64,000 bases of DNA from JBMYZL01 sp049610385 (GTDB taxonomy: Bacteria > Bacteroidota > Bacteroidia > Flavobacteriales_D > Sanyastnellaceae): NCBI GenBank assembly GCA_049610385.1, contig JBMYZL010000004.1, positions 62,001-126,000 of the forward strand, read 5' to 3'. Position 1 is the first letter of the stretch. Each line of letters begins with the position of its first letter. Positions 8,252 through 16,338 of the stretch are shown in pieces. The notes beneath the pieces are model-generated. The model was not told where the DNA came from. It worked only from the letters and a program-made list of their open reading frames with translations, and ran no database searches. A program made the translations under genes and the position numbers.

Positions 8252-9505
8252 TTATGTGGCAACAGGAATGGTGCTAGCGGCCGCGCGACGCTCCCGACGC
8301 TTGACGTTGGCTGCAATGACGTAATGATCAATGAGTGGAGCCATCACGTTCATAAACAGAATGGCCATCATGACCCCCTCCGGATAAGCCGGATTGAAGA
8401 CGCGAATCATGATGCTCAAAAAACCACCAAAAAATCCGTAAAACCATTTTCCAGTCTCTGTATGTGAAGCGGAAACCGGGTCAGTTGCCATGAATACCAT
8501 GCCAAACATGAAGCCACCCATCACCAGTTGATGAATCGCTGGAATGGTCATGTACGCATTCAGTCCCATCAAATTGAACAACCCACCCATGACCAGTCCA
8601 CCGACGAAAAATGAACTCATGACCTTCCAACTTCCAATGCCCGTCCAAATCAAAAGCGCCGCACCCAACAAAATGGCCAAAGCCGAAGTCTCTCCAATGG
8701 ACCCGGGGATGATCCCAATCAAAGAATTCGAAAACGAAAACATACCATCAGCGCCAAACATACTCATCACATTTTGGACCTCCGCGGATCCCGCATCTTT
8801 GCCCACAGTAGAAGCCAAATGGCCCAGTGCCGTAGCACCTGTGTATCCGTCCACCAACATGCCTCCTGACTTGCTCGCCGCCACGTTGTGAATCCAAATT
8901 TCACCGGACAGTTGTTTGGGGTAGGCAAAAAACAGGAACGCGCGGGCCGTCAGTGCCACATTGAGGATGTTCATGCCTGTGCCGCCAAAAACCTCTTTCG
9001 CAATGATCACGGCGAATGCAACAGCAATGGCCACCATCCACAAAGGCACGTCCACGGGCATTATGAGCGGGATCAGCATCCCAGAGACCAAGAAGCCCTC
9101 GTTAATTGAATGCTTATTGATTCCGGCAAACACAAATTCAATGCCCAAACCCACGCCGTATGAGACCACAATCAAAGGCAACAGTTTCTGCAACCCAACC
9201 CACATTTTATCGATAAACATGGCTGACCAAGGATCATTGACCCCCAACTCCCCAATAGACAAGAAGTACTGATGGCCTTGATTCCAAGTGCCAAACAACA
9301 ATGCCGGCAACAGGGCGACAATAACCAAAAACATGGTCCGCTTCAAATCAATTCCATCTCGGATATGAACACCATTTTTCGTGGCATGACCTGGCGTGAA
9401 TGCAAACGTCTCCAACGAGTCAAACACAACCCAAAAACGAGACCATTTCCCGCCTTCCTCAAAATGTGGCCGGACGTTGTCCAGCATGTTTTCCAAAAAC
9501 TTCAT
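8252..9505 (-). CDS. nqrB: Na+-NQR subunit B
   Basis: NqrB is the main membrane subunit. It carries covalent FMN and riboflavin and, with NqrD/E, forms the Na+ channel. The 417-residue protein has about ten hydrophobic segments. DGYTGATALGHLAS contains the T-G-A-T flavinylation motif with Thr225 as the predicted FMN acceptor. KEVFGGTGMNILN and MPVDVPLWMVA are conserved NqrB blocks. It lies 11 bases after nqrA and 11 bases before nqrC. Confidence 0.97.
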   Translation of the reverse strand: MKFLENMLDNVRPHFEEGGKWSRFWVVFDSLETFAFTPGHATKNGVHIRDGIDLKRTMFLVIVALLPALLFGTWNQGHQYFLSIGELGVNDPWSAMFIDKMWVGLQKLLPLIVVSYGVGLGIEFVFAGINKHSINEGFLVSGMLIPLIMPVDVPLWMVAIAVAFAVIIAKEVFGGTGMNILNVALTARAFLFFAYPKQLSGEIWIHNVAASKSGGMLVDGYTGATALGHLASTVGKDAGSAEVQNVMSMFGADGMFSFSNSLIGIIPGSIGETSALAILLGAALLIWTGIGSWKVMSSFFVGGLVMGGLFNLMGLNAYMTIPAIHQLVMGGFMFGMVFMATDPVSASHTETGKWFYGFFGGFLSIMIRVFNPAYPEGVMMAILFMNVMAPLIDHYVIAANVKRRERRAAASTIPVAT

Positions 9506-9516
9506 TCCTCAATCGA

Positions 9517-10878
9517 TTAGCCAAGTTCTTGTTTCAAAGTGTCCAACCCCTCACGCACCACATGTTGCACATCAATCTTCGATGTACATGCGTATTCACA
9601 AAGGGCAAAATCTTCAGGGGCCACCTCATAGATGCCCAGTTTCTCCATCATGTCAATGTCATTCACCATGATGCTCTTCAGCAACTGAACTGGATAAATG
9701 TCAAACGGAAAAACTTGCTCATATTGACCCGTGACCACGAACGCCCTCTCCTCTCCATTGGCGTTGGTGTCCAAATCAAATTCTTTGGATTTTGGAAGCA
9801 GCCAAGTGGGATATGCCCGGGACAAACTGAACTTGTCAAATCCCAAACCCAGCCAACCGTTGGCCAACAAAAATTTGGGCTTGTTGCCTTCGGGCATAAA
9901 GCATATCTGTTGAGCGAAAGCCGAGATGTAACCAGTAGCGGAAATCCGTCGTCCTGTAAGGGGATCTCCAGAAATGATTCGGGTCTCGTTTTCATCGATT
10001 TGTGTCGATCCAAACACCGATGACACCTCTGCACCCAAACGGATTTGATAGTGCCCAGGTGAAGCGTGACGGGAACCTACCGCAGCCACCACCCGATCCG
10101 GTGCATAAACCCCGTTTCGCAGGAAACTCCCCATGTTGGCAACATCTTCGTAACCCATGGTCCAGATCACCTCGTTTCTGTTGATGGGCCAAGTATGATG
10201 AATCTGAACCCCCACGTTGCCCACTGGATGCGGACCTTCAAAGGTCGTTTTGTTCACACCTGAGACCGCGTCGTACGTGTTGTCCCCATGTCGAACCCCC
10301 AAGTGCACGCCACCAGAGCCTGCCAAAACCACAAGGGCATCCAACCCTTTTTGGAAATCCTCCATGCGCCCCTCCAAAACCACCGAGGCACTCGGGGCCA
10401 ATGGAGCCGAATTGAACCCTGAAATGTGGATGCTCCGCGGCATTGTCTTCGGATCAGCTGGAACGTCAAAAGGTCGTTGCTTGATGAACCCAAACCACCC
10501 GCCCTCGGTCAATGCCTCTACCAGCTCGCTTCTTTGATCTCCGGCGATTTGGGGAATGTCAAAGGTCCGATGTGCATCCTTGCCATCAGGCTCGACTTCA
10601 ATGGCCAGAATTCGTCGTTTGGCACCACGAACGATGTCGGAGACCACCCCACTAACCGGACTCAGGTATTTCACCTCAGGGGCGTATTTGTCATGGAACA
10701 AAGGATCTCCAGCCAAAACGGCATCTCCGGGACGGACCATCAACTTGGGGACCACACCATGGAAATCCTCAGGCAGCACGGCGTATTTGCCCGACTTCGG
10801 GGCTGCTTCTTTGTTCGACGAGGCGCTGCCCTTCAACCGAATGTCTGCACCTTTTCTTATCCGAATGATACTGCTCAT
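9517..10878 (-). CDS. nqrA: Na+-NQR subunit A
   Basis: NqrA is the cytoplasmic subunit at the quinone end of Na+-NQR and the first gene of the nqrABCDEF-apbE operon. The frame is open to 10992, but the family starts with a segment like MSSIIRIRKGADIRLKG, which gives ATG 10878 and 453 residues. The lipoyl-like segment KLMVRPGDAVLAGDPL and the SGDPLTGR motif are typical. A TACCTTTG box 29 bases upstream on the same strand probably drives the operon. Confidence 0.96.
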   Translation of the reverse strand: MSSIIRIRKGADIRLKGSASSNKEAAPKSGKYAVLPEDFHGVVPKLMVRPGDAVLAGDPLFHDKYAPEVKYLSPVSGVVSDIVRGAKRRILAIEVEPDGKDAHRTFDIPQIAGDQRSELVEALTEGGWFGFIKQRPFDVPADPKTMPRSIHISGFNSAPLAPSASVVLEGRMEDFQKGLDALVVLAGSGGVHLGVRHGDNTYDAVSGVNKTTFEGPHPVGNVGVQIHHTWPINRNEVIWTMGYEDVANMGSFLRNGVYAPDRVVAAVGSRHASPGHYQIRLGAEVSSVFGSTQIDENETRIISGDPLTGRRISATGYISAFAQQICFMPEGNKPKFLLANGWLGLGFDKFSLSRAYPTWLLPKSKEFDLDTNANGEERAFVVTGQYEQVFPFDIYPVQLLKSIMVNDIDMMEKLGIYEVAPEDFALCEYACTSKIDVQHVVREGLDTLKQELG

Positions 10879-10907
10879 CAGTTCAGTTGGGTTTACTTTT
10901 CGCGGCG

Positions 10908-10915
10908 CAAAGGTA
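10908..10915 (-). promoter_or_regulatory. -7 element of the nqr operon (TACCTTTG)
   Basis: The minus strand reads TACCTTTG 29 bases upstream of the nqrA ATG, an exact TAnnTTTG match. A -33 TTG at the normal distance is not evident. A pair of inverted 8-mers (ACTTTTCG 10895-10902 and CGAAAAGT 10951-10958) flanks the box. Confidence 0.5.
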
Positions 10916-10966
10916 GGAACCGAGAACAACCCTTCATCATGTTTGGTCCACGAAAAGTCGAAAGAA

Positions 10967-12247
10967 ATGCACACGTATAATATTTCAACCATTTTCCTCT
11001 TCCTGGTCTGCCTGGGAATGGACGCACAAGAGCCCTATCCCGTGTCGCTCGCTGCCGACAACATTCGGACCCTGCAACTGGCTCCGGTGGGCACCCCGCT
11101 CGCTCCTGCCATTGTTCCTCTCGCGAATGGACAAATGCTACTGAGCTTCGATCGACTGGGGGATGAATCGCCACATTATTTCCTTCGTTTTCGCCATTGC
11201 ACATTTGACTGGTATGCTTCGCCTGATTTGGACCCCAGCGATTTTTTAGATGGATTTCAAGAACCGGCCATGGATGTGCGTGAGGCCAGTTTTGGCACCA
11301 AAGTCAACTACACCCACTATTCCGCAGTCTTTCCCAATGACCTGACCCGGTTCACAAAAAGTGGCAATTACGTGGTGGAAGTTTTGGACCCAAATGCACC
11401 GGACGATCCCGTTTTGCAAACCCGATTCGTTTTGTTTGAATCCCTCACGAGTACGGACATCTCGCTACGAGAACCCCCACAACTGGATCAAATCAGAACG
11501 CATCAAGCACTGGACTTCACCCTCAATGCCCAGGAATATCCGTTGACCGATGCCTACGAAGCTTTGCAAATGGTGATCATTCAGAACGGATTCTGGCCCT
11601 TGTCCTTGGTGGGCATCGAACCGCGATTTGTTCGCGGTCGTGAAATCGATTTTCGCACAGCTGATTTGGCCCATTTCCCAGGCGGAAACACTTGGCGAGC
11701 GGCGGATTTGAAAAGTTTGCGGTTCATCAGTCAAGGAATCAAATCCATCCAGGAAGGTGAAAGGTTTTGGCATATCTATCTGGAATCAGATGAACGGCGA
11801 GCCTACAAAACATTTGTTGCGCGACCTCACATTGGTGGTGCATTTGCCATCCACAATGACCAATTCGAAGGGGCCACGGAAAGTGATTACGTGATGGCCC
11901 ACTTTGAACATGAGGTCGCTCAACCTTATCCGGGAGCTGTCTACGTGGTGGGTGGTTTCAGTCAAGGCAAACGCGATGAAAAACACCGTATGCAATGGAA
12001 TGAATCCCGACAAGTATATGAAGCCACATTGCTATTGAAACAAGGCTACTACAACTATTTGTATGCCCACGAGTCGCCAGTAAATTCCCGTCGGAATGAC
12101 ATTGAACTGATGCCAGATTGGTTCGCCACCATTGAAGGCAACCACCACGTGACGGACAACCGCTACGACATTCTGGCCTATTACTGGGACATGGCCGGCT
12201 ATGACCGCGTGATCGGGCATGCGGTGTTGCAAGTGGGCCAGCGATAA
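10967..12247 (+). CDS. Type IX secretion system plug protein (DUF5103 family)
   Basis: Started at MHTYNISTIFLFLVCLGMDA, a signal peptide, the protein has 426 residues. The family is recognised from the order of conserved blocks: an N-terminal domain with NIRTLQLAP and LSFDRLGDE, then HYFLRFRHCTFDWYASDL-like sequence, SGNYVVEV, and a C-terminal domain with YNYLYAHESPVN and EGNHHVTDNRYDILAYY. Plug proteins occupy the SprA translocon from the periplasmic side when PorV is not bound. No other T9SS gene lies nearby, which is normal because T9SS genes are scattered. The gene is divergent from nqrA with 88 bases between the starts. Confidence 0.85.
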   Translation: MHTYNISTIFLFLVCLGMDAQEPYPVSLAADNIRTLQLAPVGTPLAPAIVPLANGQMLLSFDRLGDESPHYFLRFRHCTFDWYASPDLDPSDFLDGFQEPAMDVREASFGTKVNYTHYSAVFPNDLTRFTKSGNYVVEVLDPNAPDDPVLQTRFVLFESLTSTDISLREPPQLDQIRTHQALDFTLNAQEYPLTDAYEALQMVIIQNGFWPLSLVGIEPRFVRGREIDFRTADLAHFPGGNTWRAADLKSLRFISQGIKSIQEGERFWHIYLESDERRAYKTFVARPHIGGAFAIHNDQFEGATESDYVMAHFEHEVAQPYPGAVYVVGGFSQGKRDEKHRMQWNESRQVYEATLLLKQGYYNYLYAHESPVNSRRNDIELMPDWFATIEGNHHVTDNRYDILAYYWDMAGYDRVIGHAVLQVGQR

Positions 12248-12256
12248 TCGGATGCC

Positions 12257-12264
12257 TAATTTCG
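12257..12264 (+). promoter_or_regulatory. -7 element of the SDR gene (TAATTTCG)
   Basis: TAATTTCG lies four bases before ATG 12269, in the 21-base gap after the plug-protein gene, suggesting that the SDR-glycosyltransferase pair can be transcribed on its own with almost no leader. Confidence 0.4.
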
Positions 12265-12268
12265 CAAC

Positions 12269-12967
12269 ATGGAATCCAAACGCATTTTCATCACCGGAGC
12301 CACCAGTGGCATTGGGCGCGCAGCCGCCATCGCCCTGCAAGAATTCGGACATCAAGTCTTCGCTGTTGGGCGGAGGGCTGAAAAACTTGAAACACTGCCC
12401 ACGGGCATTGTGACTCAAACTTGCGATGTTTTGGATGTTGCATCCATCAAGCTGGCCGTGGACCGTGCCATTTCCAAAATGGGGGGCATTGACGTTTGCA
12501 TTCCAAATGCGGGACTTGGTTGTTTTGACCCGCTTGACCAAGGAAAGCTTGAAGAATGGCACCAGATGGTCGATGTCAACTTCAAAGGGGTTTTGAGCAC
12601 CTTGCATGCCTGTCTTCCGCACTTGGTTGAAGCACGAGGGCATGTCATCAACATTGGCTCTGTCGCGGCTCGAAATGTGTTCCCCAACTCTGGCGTCTAT
12701 TGCGCAACCAAACATGCAATTCTGGCGCTCTCCGAATCCCTTCGCATTGAATTTAAGCATGTTCTCGCCGTGACGACCATCAACCCTGGGGCTGTGGACA
12801 CCCCATTCATTCAACAAACTTCCAATGCTGAACTCAGGGACAGTTATGCCCCCGAATTCGCCAAGGGAATGGAAGCCGAAACTGTTGCAGAAGCGATACT
12901 GCATGCCATCCAAGGCCGCAGTTCGGCCATATACAGCGAAATCACCTTGCGGCCCAGTCTGAAATGA
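12269..12967 (+). CDS. Short-chain dehydrogenase/reductase
   Basis: This is a 232-residue classical SDR. The Rossmann glycine motif TGATSGIG is at residues 8-15, the structural PNAG motif is near residue 80, the catalytic Ser lies in NIGSVAARN, and Tyr-x-x-x-Lys occurs as YCATK. It therefore binds NAD(P)(H), and AVGRRAEKL after beta-strand 2 leans toward NADPH. The subfamily resembles YdfG/serine-3-dehydrogenase-like enzymes, but the substrate cannot be read from the sequence. Its stop overlaps the start of the glycosyltransferase gene by four bases. Confidence 0.9.
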   Translation: MESKRIFITGATSGIGRAAAIALQEFGHQVFAVGRRAEKLETLPTGIVTQTCDVLDVASIKLAVDRAISKMGGIDVCIPNAGLGCFDPLDQGKLEEWHQMVDVNFKGVLSTLHACLPHLVEARGHVINIGSVAARNVFPNSGVYCATKHAILALSESLRIEFKHVLAVTTINPGAVDTPFIQQTSNAELRDSYAPEFAKGMEAETVAEAILHAIQGRSSAIYSEITLRPSLK

Positions 12968-14052
12968 AAATTGGCTTTCTCAGCTCCTCAACGGGTTGGG
13001 GAGGATTGGAGCGCAACCTGCTCCGTCACGCGCGTTGGATGGAAGAGTTGGGGCATGAAACCTGTGTCTTTTGCGTCCAAGACTCCAAGTTGTGGTCCGC
13101 GGCAAATGAAACGACGCGGGTGGTCATTCAACGTCATCATCGCTATCTGCATTGGACCGCTGGCCGAGCACTTCACCAGCTGTTGTTGACCCATGGTGTC
13201 GATGTGTTGTGGACTCGAGACCCAAGGGATTTGGGGATTTGTGGGCAAGCTGCCATGCGCACACAGATTCCATTGATTTTTCAGCAAGGCATGCAATTGG
13301 CTGGTCCCAAATTGATGCCATGGCATCAACAGCGTTTTCGAAGGGTCAGCCGCTGGGTGTCACCCTTGCACTGGTTGCAAGCCCAAGTTGAAACCTGGAC
13401 ATCGGTGCCCTCAGAAAACATCCAAGTGATCCCATTGGGCCTTGAAGCCACTTGGTGGGCACCTCCGGAGCAGATAATGGCAGCACGAAGTGCCTTGGGA
13501 TGGCCATTGGAAAGGCGGCTCGTGGGGTGTTTTGGCCGATTGGATCCCTTGAAGGGGCAAGATGTTTTGATTCGTGCCTTGGTCCATCTACCGACTCTTT
13601 GGGAAGCCGTTTTCGTGGGGGATAACACCGTCAACGAGGACCGGGACATGTTAGGAGAACTCAAACAATTGGCTCGAAAACTTGGGGTTAAAAACCGCGT
13701 GCATTTTTATCCCTCCATGGAGGCATTGCGTCCTGCCTACGATGCCGTCGATGTCCTGGCCATTTGCAGTGTTTCAGAAACGATTGGCATGGTGACGTTG
13801 GAAGCCATGGCAGCTGGCGCTGCGGTGGTCGGCACACAAAGTGGCGGCACCCCGGAGTTGTTCCTGAAAGGAGAAGTGGATGGGAAAGCGTTGTTTCAGC
13901 CAGGTGATCCGCGGGCCTTGGCCCAATGCATTGAAAGCGGCCCTTTTCGGGCCAATCGCCAAACGTTGCGTCAGCATTTTGAAGAAACACAGGTTAAAAG
14001 TCAATGGAAGGCCCTGCTCGAAAACCTGCCAGGCGCCCACCAGAAACCGTAA
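12964..14052 (+). CDS. Glycosyltransferase family 4 protein
   Basis: The 362-residue GT-B fold protein has an N-terminal domain opening MKIGFLSSSTGWGGLERNLL (G-G-x-E-R acceptor loop). Its C-terminal GT4 domain shows GCFGRLDPLKGQDVLI, the nucleotide-sugar site E-x7-E in SETIGMVTLEAMA, and GTQSGGTPELF. Such enzymes transfer a sugar with retention, usually in LPS or exopolysaccharide assembly at the inner membrane. Donor and acceptor are not evident. It is coupled to the SDR by an ATGA overlap and followed after 12 bases by prfC, which has its own -7 box. Confidence 0.9.
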   Translation: MKIGFLSSSTGWGGLERNLLRHARWMEELGHETCVFCVQDSKLWSAANETTRVVIQRHHRYLHWTAGRALHQLLLTHGVDVLWTRDPRDLGICGQAAMRTQIPLIFQQGMQLAGPKLMPWHQQRFRRVSRWVSPLHWLQAQVETWTSVPSENIQVIPLGLEATWWAPPEQIMAARSALGWPLERRLVGCFGRLDPLKGQDVLIRALVHLPTLWEAVFVGDNTVNEDRDMLGELKQLARKLGVKNRVHFYPSMEALRPAYDAVDVLAICSVSETIGMVTLEAMAAGAAVVGTQSGGTPELFLKGEVDGKALFQPGDPRALAQCIESGPFRANRQTLRQHFEETQVKSQWKALLENLPGAHQKP

Positions 14053-14057
14053 ATTCG
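14050..14057 (+). promoter_or_regulatory. -7 element of prfC (TAAATTCG)
   Basis: TAAATTCG overlaps the stop codon of the glycosyltransferase gene and sits seven bases before the prfC ATG. Confidence 0.4.
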
Positions 14058-14064
14058 CGCCTTC

Positions 14065-15663
14065 ATGGCCCACATCCACGACGAAATCGAAAAGCGGCGC
14101 ACTTTCGCCATCATCAGCCACCCCGACGCTGGCAAGACCACTTTGACCGAGAAGTTTCTGCTGTTCGGTGGTGCCATTCAAACCGCTGGAGCTGTCAAGA
14201 ACAACAAAATCACCAAGACTGCGGCTTCAGATTTTATGGACATTGAACGCCAAAGGGGCATCTCTGTAGCCACGTCAGTGATGGCTTTCCACTATCGGAA
14301 CAAATTGATCAATTTGCTGGATACACCTGGGCACAAAGACTTCGCAGAGGATACGTACCGAACCCTCACCGCAGTTGACAGTGTGATCCTTGTTGTGGAT
14401 TGTGTGAAAGGGGTAGAAGCCCAAACTGAGCGGTTGATGGAGGTATGTCGAATGCGTCAAACGCCAGTCATTGTGTTCATCAACAAAATGGACTTGGAAG
14501 GGCAAGAGGCCTTCGACTTGCTAGATGAGTTGGAGGCCAAATTGAATATCCAAGTCCGTCCCTTGTCGTGGCCCATTGGCATCGGTCACACGTTTCGCGG
14601 TGTCTATTCACTTTATGATCAGAATGTTCGACTCTTTCAAGCCGATAAAACCCGCATTGTCAAGGATGTGGTCAACATTGATGATTTGGCGGATGCCCAA
14701 TTGGACAATTTGGTGGGTACAGATGGAGCCAACCAATTGCGAGAGGATGTTGAATTGATTGATGGGGTTTATGAAACCTGGGACCCGGCACCATATTTGG
14801 CTGGAGACCTGGCCCCTGTGTTTTTTGGAAGCGCCGTCAACAATTTTGGCATTCAAGAAATGCTGGACACTTTCGTCGACATCGCACCTGATCCGAGGCC
14901 ACGGGCTGCGGATGCGCGTGACATTTCGCCAGATGAGCAGCACTTCTCCGGCTTCATTTTCAAAATTCACGCCAACATTGATCCACGACATCGGGACCGA
15001 ATCGCCTTTCTGCGCGTTTGCAGTGGCACCTTCAAGCGCAACACATTTTACACACATACGAGGGCGCAGAAGAAATTGAAATTCTCAAATCCGGCCACTT
15101 TTTTGGCGCAGGACAAAAGCGTAGTGGAGGAGGCATGGCCAGGGGATGTCGTGGGCTTGTACGACACTGGCAATTTCAAAATCGGAGACACTTTAACTGA
15201 GGGAGAATCCATTCAATTCCAGGGCATTCCCAGCTTTTCGCCAGAGATTTTCAAGGAATTGGTCAACAAGGATCCCATGAAAAGCAAACAACTCGAAAAG
15301 GGCATACAACAACTGACTGATGAGGGTGTAGCCCAATTGTTTATCCGAGAAGTGGGCAACCGGAAAATTGTCGGGACTGTCGGAGAACTTCAGTTCGAAG
15401 TGATTCAATACCGATTGGAGCATGAATATGGCGCAAAATGCGAATTTCAACCGAAATCATATCACAAAGCCTGTTGGATTGTGAGCGACAACGAGGCCAA
15501 GCTGGAGGAATTCAAACGCATCAAAGGCCAAGACATGGTCAAAGACAAGGATGAAAACGACGTATTCTTGGCCCCTTCAAAGTTTTTGCTCGACATGGAA
15601 ATTCAAAATTTTCCAGAATTGACTTTCCATTTCACGAGCGAATTCAAGACTGCACAAGATTGA
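14065..15663 (+). CDS. prfC: Peptide chain release factor 3
   Basis: RF3 is the GTPase that recycles RF1/RF2 from the ribosome after termination. The 532-residue protein has the G1 motif SHPDAGKTTLTEKFL, the RF3-type switch region ASDFMDIERQRGISVATS, G3 DTPGHKDF and G4 NKMD, then the translation-factor beta-barrel and an RF3 C-terminal domain (VGTVGELQFEVIQYRLEHEY). Length is normal for the family. It is probably monocistronic. Confidence 0.97.
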   Translation: MAHIHDEIEKRRTFAIISHPDAGKTTLTEKFLLFGGAIQTAGAVKNNKITKTAASDFMDIERQRGISVATSVMAFHYRNKLINLLDTPGHKDFAEDTYRTLTAVDSVILVVDCVKGVEAQTERLMEVCRMRQTPVIVFINKMDLEGQEAFDLLDELEAKLNIQVRPLSWPIGIGHTFRGVYSLYDQNVRLFQADKTRIVKDVVNIDDLADAQLDNLVGTDGANQLREDVELIDGVYETWDPAPYLAGDLAPVFFGSAVNNFGIQEMLDTFVDIAPDPRPRAADARDISPDEQHFSGFIFKIHANIDPRHRDRIAFLRVCSGTFKRNTFYTHTRAQKKLKFSNPATFLAQDKSVVEEAWPGDVVGLYDTGNFKIGDTLTEGESIQFQGIPSFSPEIFKELVNKDPMKSKQLEKGIQQLTDEGVAQLFIREVGNRKIVGTVGELQFEVIQYRLEHEYGAKCEFQPKSYHKACWIVSDNEAKLEEFKRIKGQDMVKDKDENDVFLAPSKFLLDMEIQNFPELTFHFTSEFKTAQD

Positions 15664-15687
15664 TGACCAAATAAGCGTTGTAATTTG
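15660..15687 (+). promoter_or_regulatory. Promoter with -33 TTG and -7 TAATTTG
   Basis: TTG at 15660-15662 is followed after 18 bases by TAATTTG at 15681-15687, six bases before ATG 15694. This is one of the two clearest two-part Bacteroidota promoters in the window. The -33 element overlaps the last codons of prfC. Confidence 0.55.
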
Positions 15688-15693
15688 GTCCGC

Positions 15694-16338
15694 ATGTATC
15701 GATTTCTGCCCCTCGCATTCTTTCAACTGATCGGAGCATTCCTGTTCTGTGGTTGGTTCACATCAGGAGCCAAGGGGCAAAATGATGTCGTCCAAGTCTC
15801 AGGCATGGTGGTCACCACAGATTCTCTATCCCCCCTCCCCTATGCCACCATCTATCGGGTGCGGGATGAGCGCGGCACCATGACAGACATTCATGGCTTT
15901 TTCAGCTTGCCGGCACTGATTGGTGACACGCTGCGAATTTCATCCGTGGGATACATCGCACGAGATGTTGTGATTCCAGAAGATCTCGTGTTTCCTCGCA
16001 TGAATGTAGTCGCCCCCATGGCTCGGGACACAGTTGCCTTGCAAGAGGCATTTGTCTACCCTTGGCCCACCAAGGAACGTTTCAAAGAAGAATTTTTGGC
16101 TTTGAACTTGGGGTCGGATGCCTACACCCGGGGCCAAGAAGCACTCGACCCTCTGGCTTTGTATGACCGCCTCATGGAAGTTGGTCGAGATGGGTCAGAA
16201 GTCTACAACTACACCATGCAGCAGCAAGCGGTGCAAGCGAGTTATCAGGGCGGATTGCCTCCGATCAATTTGTTCAGTCCTGTGGCATGGGCACAATTCG
16301 TTCAAGCCCTTCGCCGAGGGGATCTCAAGCGACAATGA
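15694..16338 (+). CDS. Carboxypeptidase-like regulatory domain protein, secreted
   Basis: The 214-residue protein starts MYRFLPLAFFQLIGAFLF, a signal peptide ending near GAKGQ. The N-terminal half is a CarboxypepD_reg-like beta-sandwich (VSGMVVTTDSLSPLPYATIY..., TMTDIHGFFSLPAL, LRISSVGY). The C-terminal half is helical, with a QEAFVYPWPTKERFKEEF motif seen in many Flavobacteriia envelope proteins. Function unknown. The TTG at 15685 is inside the promoter, so ATG 15694 is preferred. Its stop overlaps the start of the TonB-dependent receptor, so the two form an operon and may act at the same outer-membrane site. Confidence 0.8.
   Translation: MYRFLPLAFFQLIGAFLFCGWFTSGAKGQNDVVQVSGMVVTTDSLSPLPYATIYRVRDERGTMTDIHGFFSLPALIGDTLRISSVGYIARDVVIPEDLVFPRMNVVAPMARDTVALQEAFVYPWPTKERFKEEFLALNLGSDAYTRGQEALDPLALYDRLMEVGRDGSEVYNYTMQQQAVQASYQGGLPPINLFSPVAWAQFVQALRRGDLKRQ

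Noticed and set aside
12032..12913. Long open frame on the minus strand (293 codons) opposite the SDR gene
   Set aside because: It is the antisense shadow of the SDR and plug-protein genes, has no family similarity, and the opposite strand has unambiguous SDR motifs.
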